DNA from: Ichthyophthirius multifiliis
Lineage: Eukaryota; Ciliophora; Oligohymenophorea; Hymenostomatida
Direction of reading: 5' to 3'
Length of the DNA stretch: 64,000 nt
Assembly (NCBI RefSeq): GCF_000220395.1
Contig: NW_004086489.1
Location: 47,387-111,386, forward strand
Shown here: positions 13,492 through 27,400 of the stretch, one piece after another
Layout: every line of letters starts with the position of its first letter
Numbering within the stretch: the stretch's first letter is position 1
Translations under genes and position numbers: made by a program
Notes under the pieces: model-generated
Databases searched by the model: none
The model's input: the letters and a program-made list of their open reading frames with translations, nothing else
Told to the model about the DNA's origin: nothing

Positions 13492-15084
13492 AAATAAATA
13501 AATATATAAATATTTATATATATAATTATATATATATATTTTTATATTAAGTATTCTTATTTTATAAATTTATATTATATATAATAATAATTTATAGTAT
13601 TTTTATACACTATATTACTTTTATTATTTAAGTTTTTTTTTTTCAAAATATATTTTATGTTTAAATTAATTTATTTTTATAGTATTTTTTTATTGTACAT
13701 TTATATTATTTTTGCCTATATCTATCTAATAAAAAGTTCTTTTATGATTTTTATTTTAATATCATTTATTTTTCCAAGAATAATAATTTTAGAAGTTATT
13801 TCTATTTTTATATTAACGCAATTAAGTAGTAATTATTTATTATAAAAAATAATTATATTTTTTTTATTTTTAGATTGTTTTTTTAAGATTTTCTTTTTAT
13901 TCTTTTATAACATATTTTTATAAGTATTTTATTTATTTTATTCAATTAAATTATTTAAGTCATTTTATTTATCATAAAAAAAAATTATTCATTTTTTTTC
14001 CAAAATTTTGCTAAATAATTTTATTAATGTTATTTCTAATAAAAATATTATCAAATATATTTTAACTCCTTTTTATCTAAAAATTAGATATTTTAAACAA
14101 AAACAGACGTTCTTAATTTCTTTTAATTAAATTTAAATTATTTTACATGAAAAATAATTAATATTTCATAGTCTTTTTAATTAATATATTATTAAAGAAT
14201 TTTATATGAAATCTAATAAAGATTTTCTAAAATAATATTATAAGTTAAAATTACTGCACTTTTTTAAAAATGCTTTTTAATAATTTTTTAATTATATTAA
14301 AAATATTATATTTGAAAAATTAAATTTTATTATATTGAATATTAATTTTGTTTACCTTAAATAAAAAAAATTATTAAATATATATTAAAATAACATTTTA
14401 TAAAATAAAAAATATAATAATTTAACTATTTTATTTTATAATTTACATTGAGATATAAAACATATGTTTATAAAAAACTTTAATAAAAATATAAAAAATT
14501 TATATTTTATTTAAAATTAAAATTTATGAACAACTTTATTAAAGAAAAAAAAAAGTAATTTAATAAAATTATTAATATATACAAATAATGTACTATTAAA
14601 TATATATAAGAAAAAAATATATAAATATAATATATATATATATATATATATTTATATTAATATTTTTTTTATATAAAAAAAAATACTATTTATATTTTTT
14701 ATTAAATATATATAATATTTATATATTTGTATTGAAATTTGATTTAACTATTTTATATTTCAATATTTGTTATTTTATTATATTTTTAACATACTTTTGT
14801 TATTTTTATATTTAATTAATATTTCTTTATATTTTCTATATTATATATCATTTAATATTTATATGTTTTTTTTGTTTAATTATTATTTATATCCATTTTT
14901 TTAAAAATATTAAATTAAAATAAAAAAAAAAATAGAAATAGATTTATTTTTAATTATATTTTAAAAATATATATATAATTTAAAAAATAAAATATATAAA
15001 TTCTATAAAATATATATAAAAACTTCCATTTTTTTTATTTATAATTTTTTTTAAAAAAAAACTATATAAATTTTAATTATTAAT
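13492..15084. other. Intergenic A/T-rich region between convergent genes
   Basis: It lies between the stop of the RPGRIP1L-like gene and the stop of the leftward patatin gene. It contains poly-T/A runs and a TA tract at about 14632-14650. A run of T-rich codons near 13657-13845 gives a hydrophobic I/F/L string. I regard this as composition rather than a gene, because it has no charged or small-residue pattern and no homology I recognise. Confidence 0.55.
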
Positions 15085-15902
15085 TCATTAATTTCCTAAA
15101 AAATATTCCTTAATAATCCCTTCATGATTTTTAGCTGCTAAATATCCCTATAAAAATTATTTATCGGCATTATATTCATCCCAAAGCCAATAATCATTTG
15201 GAAAATTGTACGAAAATTCTTCCGCTATATAAATAGTTTTTAAATCTTTTGGACTTTCTCTTATAATAGGATACATAGTGAATACTTTTGGTAATACATT
15301 TAAAAATATACACTTAGAATTCTTATTTTTATATGGTATCCCCATCGTAACTCCCCCATCAATAGCCTAAAGGCCCTAATAATCTCCCCATATTTAAAAT
15401 CCGGTAATTCCCGGAATAGTACATGAACAATGTACAGCTTCAGCGAATTAATTTTCATCTTTAAAACTATCTATAAGCATTTTTTCAAATTAAAAAATCC
15501 TTTTTTTACAGATATATATGTATGTAATTTTCCTTCTAGAGTCATTCCATTTTTAATTAAATCACGGAAGAATTCTTTACTTCCTTCTTTTATCATTTTG
15601 CCTGTATCCCAAAAACCGAATAATGATTTACTAACTTATTTAAATACGTTTCTTATATATTTCTCATAAAAATACTTCATGTCTAATTCGCTGTGTAAAC
15701 AATGTATTAAATATGCAGCAATACAACAACCTGATGATATTCCACCTAATTTATATTACTTTAAGATTTCTTTCGGTATTATTTCCAATAATCCTTAAAT
15801 GTAGCCGGCTTAAAAACTTATGGCTCCTGCTCCACCGCTAATAAGAAGTTCTTTTTCTTATAAAATTTATTCAGATTGTTATATTTATTATACTTATTAC
15901 AT
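15085..15902 (-). CDS. Patatin-like phospholipase (frame broken once)
   Basis: Serine lipid acyl hydrolase of the patatin/PNPLA fold. Read leftward from ATG at 15902, the oxyanion loop ISGGAGAISFQAGYIQGLLE comes first. The nucleophile elbow GGISSGC follows, in which the serine of GxSxG is the catalytic Ser. The catalytic-Asp motif AIDGGV lies at about 15350. These elements are in the correct patatin order and the ~270 aa length suits a single-domain enzyme. The second half is in another frame: an extra A in the seven-A run (complement of 15501-15507) would join LHTYISVKK to RIFQFEKMLIDSF. No intron with legal ends repairs it. The oxyanion loop has GGAG rather than GGGxxG. Substrate is unknown. 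It is convergent with the RPGRIP1L-like gene. Confidence 0.8.
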
Positions 15903-17618
15903 TTTTTACTTTCTTTTTTTAATTAATTATTTTCAATTAAATTTAATAAATATTTTTTATTTTATAAAGATTTTTAATATATTATTATAAAAAAAATATA
16001 ATTTTGATTAGCTTCATTCTTTATATTTAAATATTGTAAAATAATTATTTTAATTTAAAAAATATATATTTTTTTATGAAGAAGTTTTTATTTATATAAA
16101 ATAATATAAAAAAAATCCAATATAATATATAAATATAATATATATATATATATAAATATAAATTTATAAGTACATATATATTGTTTTTTTATATATATAT
16201 AATATTTATATTTATATTTTCATAATAATATATGATTCTCTAATTAATAATTTTTTATATTAAATATGTTCTATTAAAATAATTTTATTTTTTTATAATA
16301 TTTTTTTTTTAATGATTATTTTAATTATTTTTATAAATTTTTATGTTTAATGTTAATCAGTATAAAAATTATTTTATATATTTTTTTAAATTAATATAAA
16401 TAATTATAAATTTTGTATCTTATTTTTATTTATTAATAATTTTAAATTAATAATATATAAATATATGATATTTTTTTTTTTTTAAATATACATTTAATTA
16501 TATTATTTATTGTTAAAATAATATTTAGTATTAAATTTAAATTTAATCGCTATATTTACTTCTATATTTATTTTTTTAGAATTCACTTGATATTTTTCAT
16601 TTTGTTCATATTTTTTTTTTATAAATATTTTAATGTTTTTAAAAAATTAATAAAAAAAGCTGAATTATCTATTTCATTAGACATATTTTTATTTAATTGA
16701 TTTTCATAAATAAATTTACATTAAATTAAAAAATATATACAAAAATATTACTAAATTATAAAATCTTAATATTTTTTAAAAAAATATTAAGATTTATATA
16801 TAATTTTCCATAAAATCATAATCAAAATTACTTTTTATTTTATTTATTAGATTTCAGAATTTTATTTAATTTAAAAATAATTTTGTTAAAATATAAAATA
16901 AATTTAGATTTTAATTTTATTTTTATTTATATTTATAAAAAGTATTAAGGTTATATTTATTTATTATATTTATTTATTTATTAAACAAGAAATATAATAT
17001 TTTTTAAATGAGATTTATTTAAATTAATTTTTATTAATTATTTTTAAACTATCATTAATATTTTTATACATTACTTTTAAATAAAAATTAGTTTTTTATT
17101 GTTTTAAAAGACTTATTATATGTAAAAAATTATTAGTTTAATTATTTTCTACTTTTTATATAAGTAAAAAATAAAATATATATATATATTAATTTATTAA
17201 AATTTTAAGAATTTATTTCAAATAGAATCAATGAAATTTAATAATCAAATAAATTTTAGAAATTGTGTTATTGAAATATTAAATTAAAAATAAAAATCTT
17301 TATTTTAGTTTCAAAATTTTTATATATATTTTTTAAGAAACAAATAGTTTATTATTAAATATTAATGTATACTATTTTATATTTATTTAAAATATATAAT
17401 TAATTATATTAATACTTTTATTTATTATATATCTAAGATTATTTATATTTTTTTATAATAAAACAAAATACTATTTTTTTATTTATTAATTAAAGTTAAA
17501 AATCATATTTATTTTTACAAAAAATTTTAGTTAAAAAATTTTTATATATAAATTTTAAATTTTTTTTTTTTAAAAAAAAAGAAAAATAATTTATTTTATA
17601 TAATAAAAAATAATAATA
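15903..17618. other. Intergenic A/T-rich region
   Basis: About 1.7 kb between two divergent starts (patatin leftward, membrane protein rightward). Only homopolymer-rich sequence and TA tracts (near 16138-16152 and 16190-16200) are visible. No coding or RNA signal was found on either strand. Confidence 0.55.
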
Positions 17619-18319
17619 ATGGGACTCATAAATAATATAGTAATTTGTTATGTTCTTGCGCTTATAATAATAATTCACGGTTCATTTTTTATTTGTTTGA
17701 ATTAATAATCATAATAATTATTTAATAAATAATAAAATTCTAATATATATCACTGTCCTTAAGTACTTTTATTTTATATTTTTAATAAATAATATATTCT
17801 TAATATAAAAAGCTCCCTGAATAAGCTGTAGTTATATTTTTACATTTAAAATAACATATACCTTAGTAATTATAACTACTTGCAGGAGAAATACTAGGTT
17901 TATTTAGCATAAATGCAATGAATTAATTAATAGTTTTAGGATATGTAGTTTTAGTAGGCGATATTATTGTTTTAATGTAAAAAAATTACATATAATTTAT
18001 ACAGATTTATTAATATTTTTTTTTTAAAAATAAATAAATAGATATTTAAGTATTGCATTTACATAAAAATTGATTTTTAAAATTTTAAATTTATTTATAA
18101 TATTTGTAGGTTTGTAAATTATGTAAAAAAAAAAATTAAATGTAATGTTTTGATATATATATATATTTTATTTAAAAAAAAAATAGTTATTAAATAATGA
18201 TTTAAAAAGAAATAGCTCATAAATTAGAATTTTATAACTAAAATCAATTCTATTAAAAGGATATTTTTGATATTATTTAATAAGTAATTAATGCTGGTTT
18301 TTAGGCATTAAATAAATGA
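17619..18319 (+). CDS. Small polytopic membrane protein, unknown family
   Basis: Not recognised. Four exons (introns 17763-17812, 17977-18041, 18114-18186) join in frame to 170 residues. The intron set is supported because each splice restores one continuous hydrophobic pattern. An N-terminal hydrophobic segment (about residues 5-25) is followed by a polar Gln/Asn stretch. Then come two or three membrane segments (about residues 70-130, including QLIVLGYVVLVGDIIVLI and FKILNLFIIFVGF). The soluble tail ends INAGFQALNK. The N-terminus could be a signal anchor. It ends 144 bp before the nephrocystin-1-like gene on the same strand. I could not match it to the ciliary tetraspan families TMEM17, TMEM216, TMEM107 or TMEM138. 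Gene structure is fairly likely; function is open. Confidence 0.6.
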
Positions 18320-18463
18320 TAAAATATTTATAAATAATACTTATTTAAAATAAATTAATAAATAATAATCAATTTTTTTTTATAATCATATTAAGAAAAA
18401 AATAAAATAAAAAAAATTTTAAATTTTAAAAATATTTTTTATATAAATTATAATAAAAATAAA

Positions 18464-21400
18464 ATGAATCCCGAACATCAAATTAAGTTAATTAATTATG
18501 ATATAAAAGGTCCAATAAACAATAGCATATCAATGTATACAGCTTAAAATAAATAAGACTCTTTAGAAATATATATGATGAAAAAGCTAACATTTTCCAC
18601 AATATAGGATTTCTAGAAATACGCAAACGAAATGCAAAGAATAATAAAAACTAAAGTAAGAGGAATATTAGCTCCTTAAAGATTCAATATAGATTAATAG
18701 GACGATAAACATATATTATGTTTATTTTTTTTGAAAAAAGAGTATTCTTTAAAGGATGAAATAGAAAGGAGAAAACCTTCCAAATAATATTTTTCGTCTA
18801 AAGAAATTAAAAACATAATAAATTCAACCTTGGAAATGCTTATAAGTTTATATTGGGACTAATATAGTCATTTAAATATAAAGCCTTCTAATATAATAAA
18901 AAATAATAGAGGAGATTATGTACTTTCAGAACCTGGGTATATTTCATTAAATACAAATATTGATAATGATGTTTTTAGATCACCTTAGATTTTAGAAGAA
19001 ATACAAAAAGGAACTGTTTTAAAATGGAATATTTTAAATAGATAATAATCAGATATTTTTTCATTAGGGCTTTCTTATATTTAAGCTTGCACTTTATTGA
19101 ATACAGAAGAATTAAAATGTTTTAATTAAAATAATTAAATGAAATAAGGATAAAGTATTTTAGAAGAAATAAAATAAAGATATGGAAAAGGAGTTTTTAA
19201 TTTAGTAGAAAATATGGTCATTTATAATGAAGAAATAAGAGAAAATTTAGAAGAATTAAAAGAAAAAAGAATACCTTTTTTTAATAATGATGATACTGAT
19301 TTTGAAGGAGGAAATGATAATATTAATAATATTATGAATATAGGTAAAATAATTATATATCTAACTAATAAATATAAATATATAAATATATAAATATATA
19401 TATAAATATATAAATATATAAATATATAAATATATAAATATATATATTTTTATTTTTATATATATATTCTTATATTTTTTTAGAAGATGATAATTATATA
19501 AGGAAAATAAAAAGCTAATGCGATTAAATTTGTAAATAAAAAGGATTAAAAATAAATGATTTATTGTAAAGTTCTGATGGATATAATAAAGATAATAAAA
19601 AAATAACTAAATATGAATTCAAAAGGATTATAGAAGATATTCTTTAAATTTAATTTAACGAATTTTAATTAAATTCTATAACTAGAGTTTTAGATCCTAA
19701 AAGTTCCGGGTTTTATTATTTAAATGAATTTTTAAAAGAAAATAATAAAGGAGAAGACAGTAATTAAAATAAAATTCTCGAAAAAAGCCTTAAAAATGAT
19801 TTGGTAGATTTATCTTCAAAAGATGAAGAATTACTACTTTAAGAATCTTTAAGAGTATTTTTTTTAAATTTAATTTTTTTAAAAAAAATAATATTTTTAG
19901 AAAATAGCAATATTTTTGAAATAATATAATATAAATTTAGAAAGAGAATTAAAATAATATGATGAGGCAAAGACTGAAAAAATACATTTTTAAGATTTTA
20001 AGTCTATATTAGGTCGAAATAATATAGTATTAAGTGAATAAGAATTAATAAGGATTAAAGTTAAATTCGATATTGATTATTCTAATTAAACAATTTATTA
20101 TATGAAAATTTTGAAAGCTATAGAAGGTTATGTAGTGGTTTCTTAGTAAGAATTAGAAGATAATTTTGAAAGAATATTTAAGTGTATTTTTAAGAATTTT
20201 AATTCTTTTGATGATTTTTTTTCTAAGGAAATTAAAAAGAATAATAATTTTCTGCTTTTTGAAGATTTTATAAAATTTTTGTAAAGTGAATAAGTTTAAT
20301 TAAACTTTTTTGTAAAGGAAAAAATTAATTAATTAATCGATCCATCAGGTTAAGGACATATTTATGCCGGGCCTTTAAAGGATTAGTTAAAGGCTTCTTT
20401 AGAATAATAATTAAAATTAATTTTTAGTTAATTTGCTAATGCATTGAACAATAGAGAACTTACTTTGAGCTCTTTTGTAAATAATTATATTAAAAAATCA
20501 CTTTTGGTACCTTTGAAAGATTTTGTTGAAAAATGCTAAGAAGTTCTGAAGTTTAGATTTGAAAAAAAGGAAATTTTTTTTGCTTTAGAGTACTTTAAAA
20601 TTAATAAAGGAATATCAGATGATATTAAAATTAAAGAATTTTAAGAATAAATATTTTAATTTTCGAAAAACTAAAAAATTTAATATGGGAATTATGTTTT
20701 CGGTAATAAGGATGATGAAAACGAAAATAAATAATAATGTAAAATAAATAGATAAAATATAAATGTATATATATATATTTTAATATAATAGAACAAATGT
20801 AATAATCTCAATAATCAGTAAAAAGTTAAAATAAAAATGAATAAAATTCATTTAATGGAATTATTGAAAAATTAAAAATTGCAGCTAAAAAATTGCCAAA
20901 ATAAGATATTTTGAGTTTTTTTGATATATAAAATAAGCTAGATGTCAAATTGGGATTTGATTAATTTAAGAGAAAAGTAGTTTTAATTTTATAATTAGAT
21001 GAAAATTAATTTTCTTTAATCTTTAATTAACTTGCGGAAACTAAAAATAATTAAAGATAAGTTTCCTCTTTAGAATTTTTAACTTTATTAGGTATTTTAA
21101 TTTTTTTCTTTATTTTATTTAATATATATATTTTCGAATATAGAGGTTACAGATGATTCTAATATAAAAATAAAGAGTAATATAGGAGGAATTAATATTT
21201 AAGATTTAGATAAATATAAAATAATTTTTAATACTATTAATTTAAATTTAAACCTTAAAAAAATTAAGGCATAAGAACATTTTACATCAAATTAAAAATA
21301 AGTTGGAAGAAATTATTTTGAGTATATATATATTATATAAAAAATATATATTTATTTTTTAAAAAAAAAGTTAAAAACTTAATGAACTTGATATTAAAAG

Positions 21401-24400
21401 TTATGATTTTGAATAAGAAATAGATAGATTATTTATTTTAATGAATGGTCAAGGATAAAAGATGGATTTATCTATATTTATTGAAGTTTTAGACTATTAT
21501 AATTGTGAACATTAAACAAAATAAATAAAAGAGCAAAAAAAAAATACTATTGTTTGGTACATAAAAATATTTAAAGAAATGGAAAAGAAAGAAATAGGTT
21601 TAGAAACATTTACTAGGCAAATATAAAATAATGATTAATTAAATAGAAAACAATTCATAGATACAATTTAATATTAATTAAATTTAAAAGAAGATTAAAC
21701 TTTCGAATAGTTTTTAGAAGAAATTTCTTTACCAAATAACGACATTTCTTTTTCTAAATTTGAGATTGGGTACAAAAAAGAATTAAAAGCAAATTAAATC
21801 TTATAAGTAATTAAAAAAAAAAAAAAAATTATTTAATTTTTTTTTTTATATATATATATATATATAAATATATATATATTTATATTTATTTATTATTTTA
21901 TTTTTATATAGGATATGAGAAATATGACAAAATCTAACAGACGAAATATTTCAGATGCTTTTATTAATATAGATGTTAATGGTGATGGTATTATTACAAA
22001 GAAGGAATTTTTAGAAATGATTCCTATTATTAATAAATCGATGCAAAAAGATGAAATCGAATATATTTTTGAAAGAATGGACTTAGATAATAATGGCAAG
22101 ATTACTTTAGATGAATTTTCAAATAATATTTTGGGAAAAGATGCTTTAGTTAATTAAATTGAATTTGAATAAAAATAAAAGGAGTTTTATTAATTAATAT
22201 AATAATCTCTTATTTAATCCAATGTTTCTTTTGATGAATTATTTTTAAATAATTAGGAAAAGAAAATTAATATTAACGAATTAGATTAAAAACTGAGAAA
22301 TATTGGGATTAGTAGTTAGATTTAATAGTAATATATTCCGGTTATTGAAGATTTGACTTATGGGGGGATTGTTTTTAATGTGTTGAGGCTTAAGTTGAAA
22401 TATGATTAATTTAAGGATTAGAATAAGAAGGAAAAATAGAATAATAATAATTATATGGAGTTTTTGATAATTCTTAAGAAAACTATTTAGAACGAAAATA
22501 AATATTTTGATGATGTCTTTGATTTGAGAAGGGGATATACTAAATAGTAATTGGATGATTTATTGATTTAAAAAATAAGACTTTATGGAATAAGATATTA
22601 TTAATAATAATTTGATTAGTTTTTTGATTATTTTAAGGATTAATATAACGGAGAGTTAAATGTTGAAAAATTATATAAAGCATTTAAGTAATTTTTTTTA
22701 TTTTATTATTAATTCTTTTTTTTTATAGGGAAACAAAAATTAATTAGAATGAAAATTCGGTATATTAAATAAGAAAAAATTATGATGACGATGATAAAGA
22801 TTTCAGAAAAGATAATAAAAGAAGGGATGAAGATGATTATTAGCATAATAGGAAAAGAAATTAATCTGGTAGTAGAGACCTTGGGAATAGTTAGAAAAGA
22901 TTTGATGAAGATAATGATAGAAGAAGAGATGATATTAAAAGGGGAGATTATTATGATAATAATAGAAGAGGGGATGATTATAATAATAATAGAAGAGGGG
23001 ATGATTATAATAATAATAGAAGAGGAGACGACTATAATAATAAAAAAAGAGATGACTATAGTAATAAAAGAGGAGATGACTATAATAATAAAAGAGGAGG
23101 TGATTATGATAATAGAAAAGGAGATGATTATAATAATAGAAGAGGAGATGATTATAATAATAGAAGAGGAGATGATTATAATAATAGAAGAGGAGATGAT
23201 TATAATAATAGAAGAGGAGATGATTATGATAATAGAAGAGGAGATGATTATGATAGAAGAAGAGGAGATGATTATGATAGAAGAACTTCTTAAAAAGGAA
23301 GAGAATAAGGTAATGAAAGATATGGAGAAAATAAGAGAATAGAAGATTAAAATGAAAAATAGGAAATAAATGATTTATTAGAAAACTTTATTCAAAATGA
23401 AAAAACAGATATAGTAAAAAAATGCGAACGTATTGATGATAGTGAAGTTTCTATTTCTGAGTTTATGGAAATTTTGGAGAATTTAAATTTTAAAGAGAGG
23501 ATTAATTAAAGGGAATTAAAATAATTTTTTGAAGAAAGAAATTGCTTGAGAGGGAAAGATATGGTTTTGTTTAATTTATTAATATAGAACTTTGAAGATT
23601 TTAATAATGCAGTTATTAGCTTGTAAGACAAGCTAAAAACTAATAGAATATCTTTATAAGATTTAGTTAAGGAAAATAGACTGGATAAGTATAATGATGG
23701 GTTCATTGATGTGAATGATTTTTTCGATATTTTAGATGATAAGAGGATTAAATTAAGTAGAAAAGAAGCTGATTTAATAGAATAGTGGAATAAAAATAAA
23801 TAAGGGATGATTAATTATAAAGGACTAGATAATATTATTAGAAGAAGTAGTAGAAAGGGAGGAGATGAGGACAATAGGAAAGATAATAAAAAGTTAAGAA
23901 TTAAGAAAAAAGAAAAAAAAAAATCATCTAAATAAGAATTAGAAGATGTTTTAGAAGATTTCAGATAGGATGTTTTGAATTATATTTAAAAAAAAAATGT
24001 TGGAATTAGATATGTTTTTAAAAGATTTGATAAAGATAATGATACTTTTATTTCTTATACAGAGTTTATTAATTGTATTTAAAATGATAATGTAGTACCT
24101 AGTTTAAAAAAATTACCAGATGATTTAGTTGAAAGTATTTTTTTTAATTTTTTATATATCCTACATTTTTTTTTATAGATTTTTTTGATTAATTTGATGA
24201 AGATAAAGAAATGAAAATAAATTTAGCTTAATTTACAAAATAAGTTTATCCTAATTTAAAAGAAGTTGATATTGCACCTTTATTAAATAAAATAAAATCT
24301 GTAAAAATATAAATTTTTATTAAATTTATATACATATACATTTATATATATATTAGAATGTCGAAATAACATCAGAAGATGAAATAAGAAAATATTTCAA

Positions 24401-27400
24401 GAATATAGATACAGATAATGATGGAAAAATCAGTTATACTGAATTTTCTAAATATATGAAAAAACTTACAAAAAATAATATCGAAGATACAGAAATCGAA
24501 AGACTGTTTTAACATTTTTTACTCGAGAAAAATTTAGATAGTATTTCTTTGGAACTTTTCATAGCCGTCATATAAGATGATCATATGAATTTTAATAAAA
24601 TAAGATAAAAAATTATTGAATATAAAGAAAAAAAAGGAAAATCAATTAAAACAATATATGATTAATATGCTTAAGGCGGATCTATAACAATATAATCTTT
24701 ATAGGTATTATTTAATTTTTTGAATATATTTATTATGTTTTTTTTATAAAAAAATTTTAAATTAATAGACTTTTTTCAACTTTTTAGGACTAAATTTCAA
24801 TTTTGATTAATTAGATGAATTATTTACTTTTATAGATAACGATGGAGATGGAAAAATTAGTTATGAAGAATTTTATAATGTTATTGAAAAAGCGTAAATA
24901 AATAACTTTTAGCTATTAAAGAGATTAAGAAGATAATTTATTTAGTAATAATGCGATATTTATTAGATTTTCTAATAATAAGGTATATTTATATATTATT
25001 TTTAATTTTTCTTATGTCTTTTTTTTTAAAAAATATCCAAAAAAAAAATACAATAATTTGTTTTATATCGACTTTTTTTTTGTAGATTGTATTTATAAAA
25101 AAAAAAATACAATATAAACTATATTTTTTTTTATTTATATAATTTAAGAATATATGAATTTTACTTAATTCAAGAATGTTTTTAAACAATTAAAAATTGA
25201 AATAGTGCCAGTAGAATTAGATAGTTTATATAAGTAATATGGATAAAATGATTAAATAAACTCCGTTAATTTCTTAAATGATCTTCTTTATAATAAATAT
25301 GACATATCCTAAATTAGAAATTAAATATAGGCTTATATTGAAAAAGACAATTTATCTTTTGGAATATTTATTTGATGTTTTCGCTGAAAATGAATATTTA
25401 GGATTAAATTAATTTAAAAGTTTGTTAGAATATTCTGATGTTAAAATTCCTAAAGACGAAGTATTTAATAAATATTTTATTTTATTTTATTTGTTTATTT
25501 TATTTTTTGTTTTAAGCTTTTGGAATCTTTTAATGCTTTTGATATTAATAATAATTAAAAAATATAAAAATAAGAATTCGAGATGATTTTAATGGGAAAA
25601 ATGAATGTAAAAGAAAATATTAAGTATTCTTAAATGTTGAATAATGCTTTAAATTATTAACCAACAGATTGGAATAATTACAATTAATTTTATTAATAAA
25701 ATGATATTATGAGTTCTAATAATAATAATTTTATCAGTTTTAAATAAAATCCTTTTGAGCATAGTTAAAGACATTTTAGTGGAGTATAAAATTAATTCGA
25801 AAATAATTATAATATGAAAAATAGTAATAACTAATTATAATAAAAAAATAATTTAGAAGAACCTGAATTGCCTAGTGTTAATTTACCCCCAAAATTTAAT
25901 ATCGAATAGTTTTGTGAAATCATTAAAAGTTAAATAGAAATTCAAAAGGTTGATCTTTTTTTACTTTTTATTGGAGAAGATGATAAATTCACATTTTAAA
26001 TTGAAAAGTATTTTTTTTTTTTTATGTTTAAATATTTAAAAATTAAAAATATAGTCCTCAAAGATTGCAAAAAATATTAAATATTATTAAGGTTTAAGCT
26101 TCTACTTAACATTTGGACTTTATTTATAATGAATTTATTAATATTAAAACTAAATAATTTGCCTATATGAACTTTTTGTTTAAAATTTATGGAATAAAAA
26201 AGCTTTTTAAAGAGGCTGTTATATACACAATAAAATAGAACGGAATTTCTGTTTAATAATTTTATTAATAAATTGTTTAAAATTATTAAAAATAAAGAAA
26301 TTAAATAGAATGGGATGTAAATATTTTTAGTTAATTTTTAAAATATGCTTTTTAAATGAATATTTTATCAAATTAAGAATTATAAGATTTCTATAATTAA
26401 ATAACTTAAAATTAGACTTAATTATCTATCTAAGTACTTTGTCAATATTTGAATATTTCAGAAGAATATACACCTGTAAAAAATAAAAAATCACACATAA
26501 ATTTATAAATTAATTTAATATTTTTAAAAAAATATAGAGATTTGATAGAATAAATAGTATAGATCCAATATAGACATCAAAAATAATAAGATAAATAAGT
26601 TAGGTATGTAAATTAATAAACATAAGCCCTGTAGATTTATTCAGTTATTTTGACACTAATAAGTCTTATTATTTCGAGTAGAAGGACCTGGAAAATTTGA
26701 TAACTGGCCTTGATTTAAATTTAGAATTCAAATAAATTTAAAGCCTATTTTAGCAATATTGTATAGAAGGAAGAATGTAGTTTATGAAAGTGGTTTGCTT
26801 AATCGACGATCAATGCGAAATCGTGAAAAAAGTGCTTTATAATTTAATGAGATGTAATGATGAGTTTAATTTTTAGAAGCTTTTTTGTTTTTTTCAAGTG
26901 ATAACTAATATTCTTAGTGGAATATTGACGTTATTTATTAAATTGATAATCTTTTTAATATTGATTTTTCGGATTAATAAATTTATGAAATTTTTAATTA
27001 GATTTCTGATTAAAGGAAATAAATTATTCCTACTAAGTTATCTTATTTTTTGAATATAAACTAGAATATTGACTTTAGAGCGGCTTAAAAAATATATTAG
27101 GATATTTTAAGTCAGGTTTAGTATTCCTTGAGTCAATATATGGCAAATAAAAATTAATTTTTGTAAAATAATAATAAGTAAGAAAAGAATATTAGGTTTG
27201 ATACTCCTTCTAGTAGATAATTTGATATGAAAAAAAATTAATTTCCTCCTTAAATGGGAACAAATATTTAGAATAATTAATTTGGAGATTTTCCTATGAA
27301 TAATAATAATAATATGAATAATAATAATAGTAACTTTTATGAATAAACAAAAGTAGTATAAAGTAATTATGAAAATAATCCCAAATAATTTTAATAATAG

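Noticed and set aside
15500-15510. Patatin break explained as an intron
   Set aside because: Every GT...AG pair tried either keeps the wrong frame or introduces TGA. A one-base A-run change restores the family motif directly.
17619-18319. Assignment of the small membrane protein to TMEM17/TMEM216/TMEM107/TMEM138
   Set aside because: Position is suggestive, but helix spacing and residues do not match those families well enough.
22938-23285. CRISPR-like spaced repeat
   Set aside because: The units are contiguous coding repeats without spacers, in a eukaryotic gene.
22782-23342. Open frame rich in Ile/Glu/Met on the + strand
   Set aside because: It is the RRGDDYNN repeat read in the wrong frame. 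The correct frame continues into EF-hand exons on both sides.
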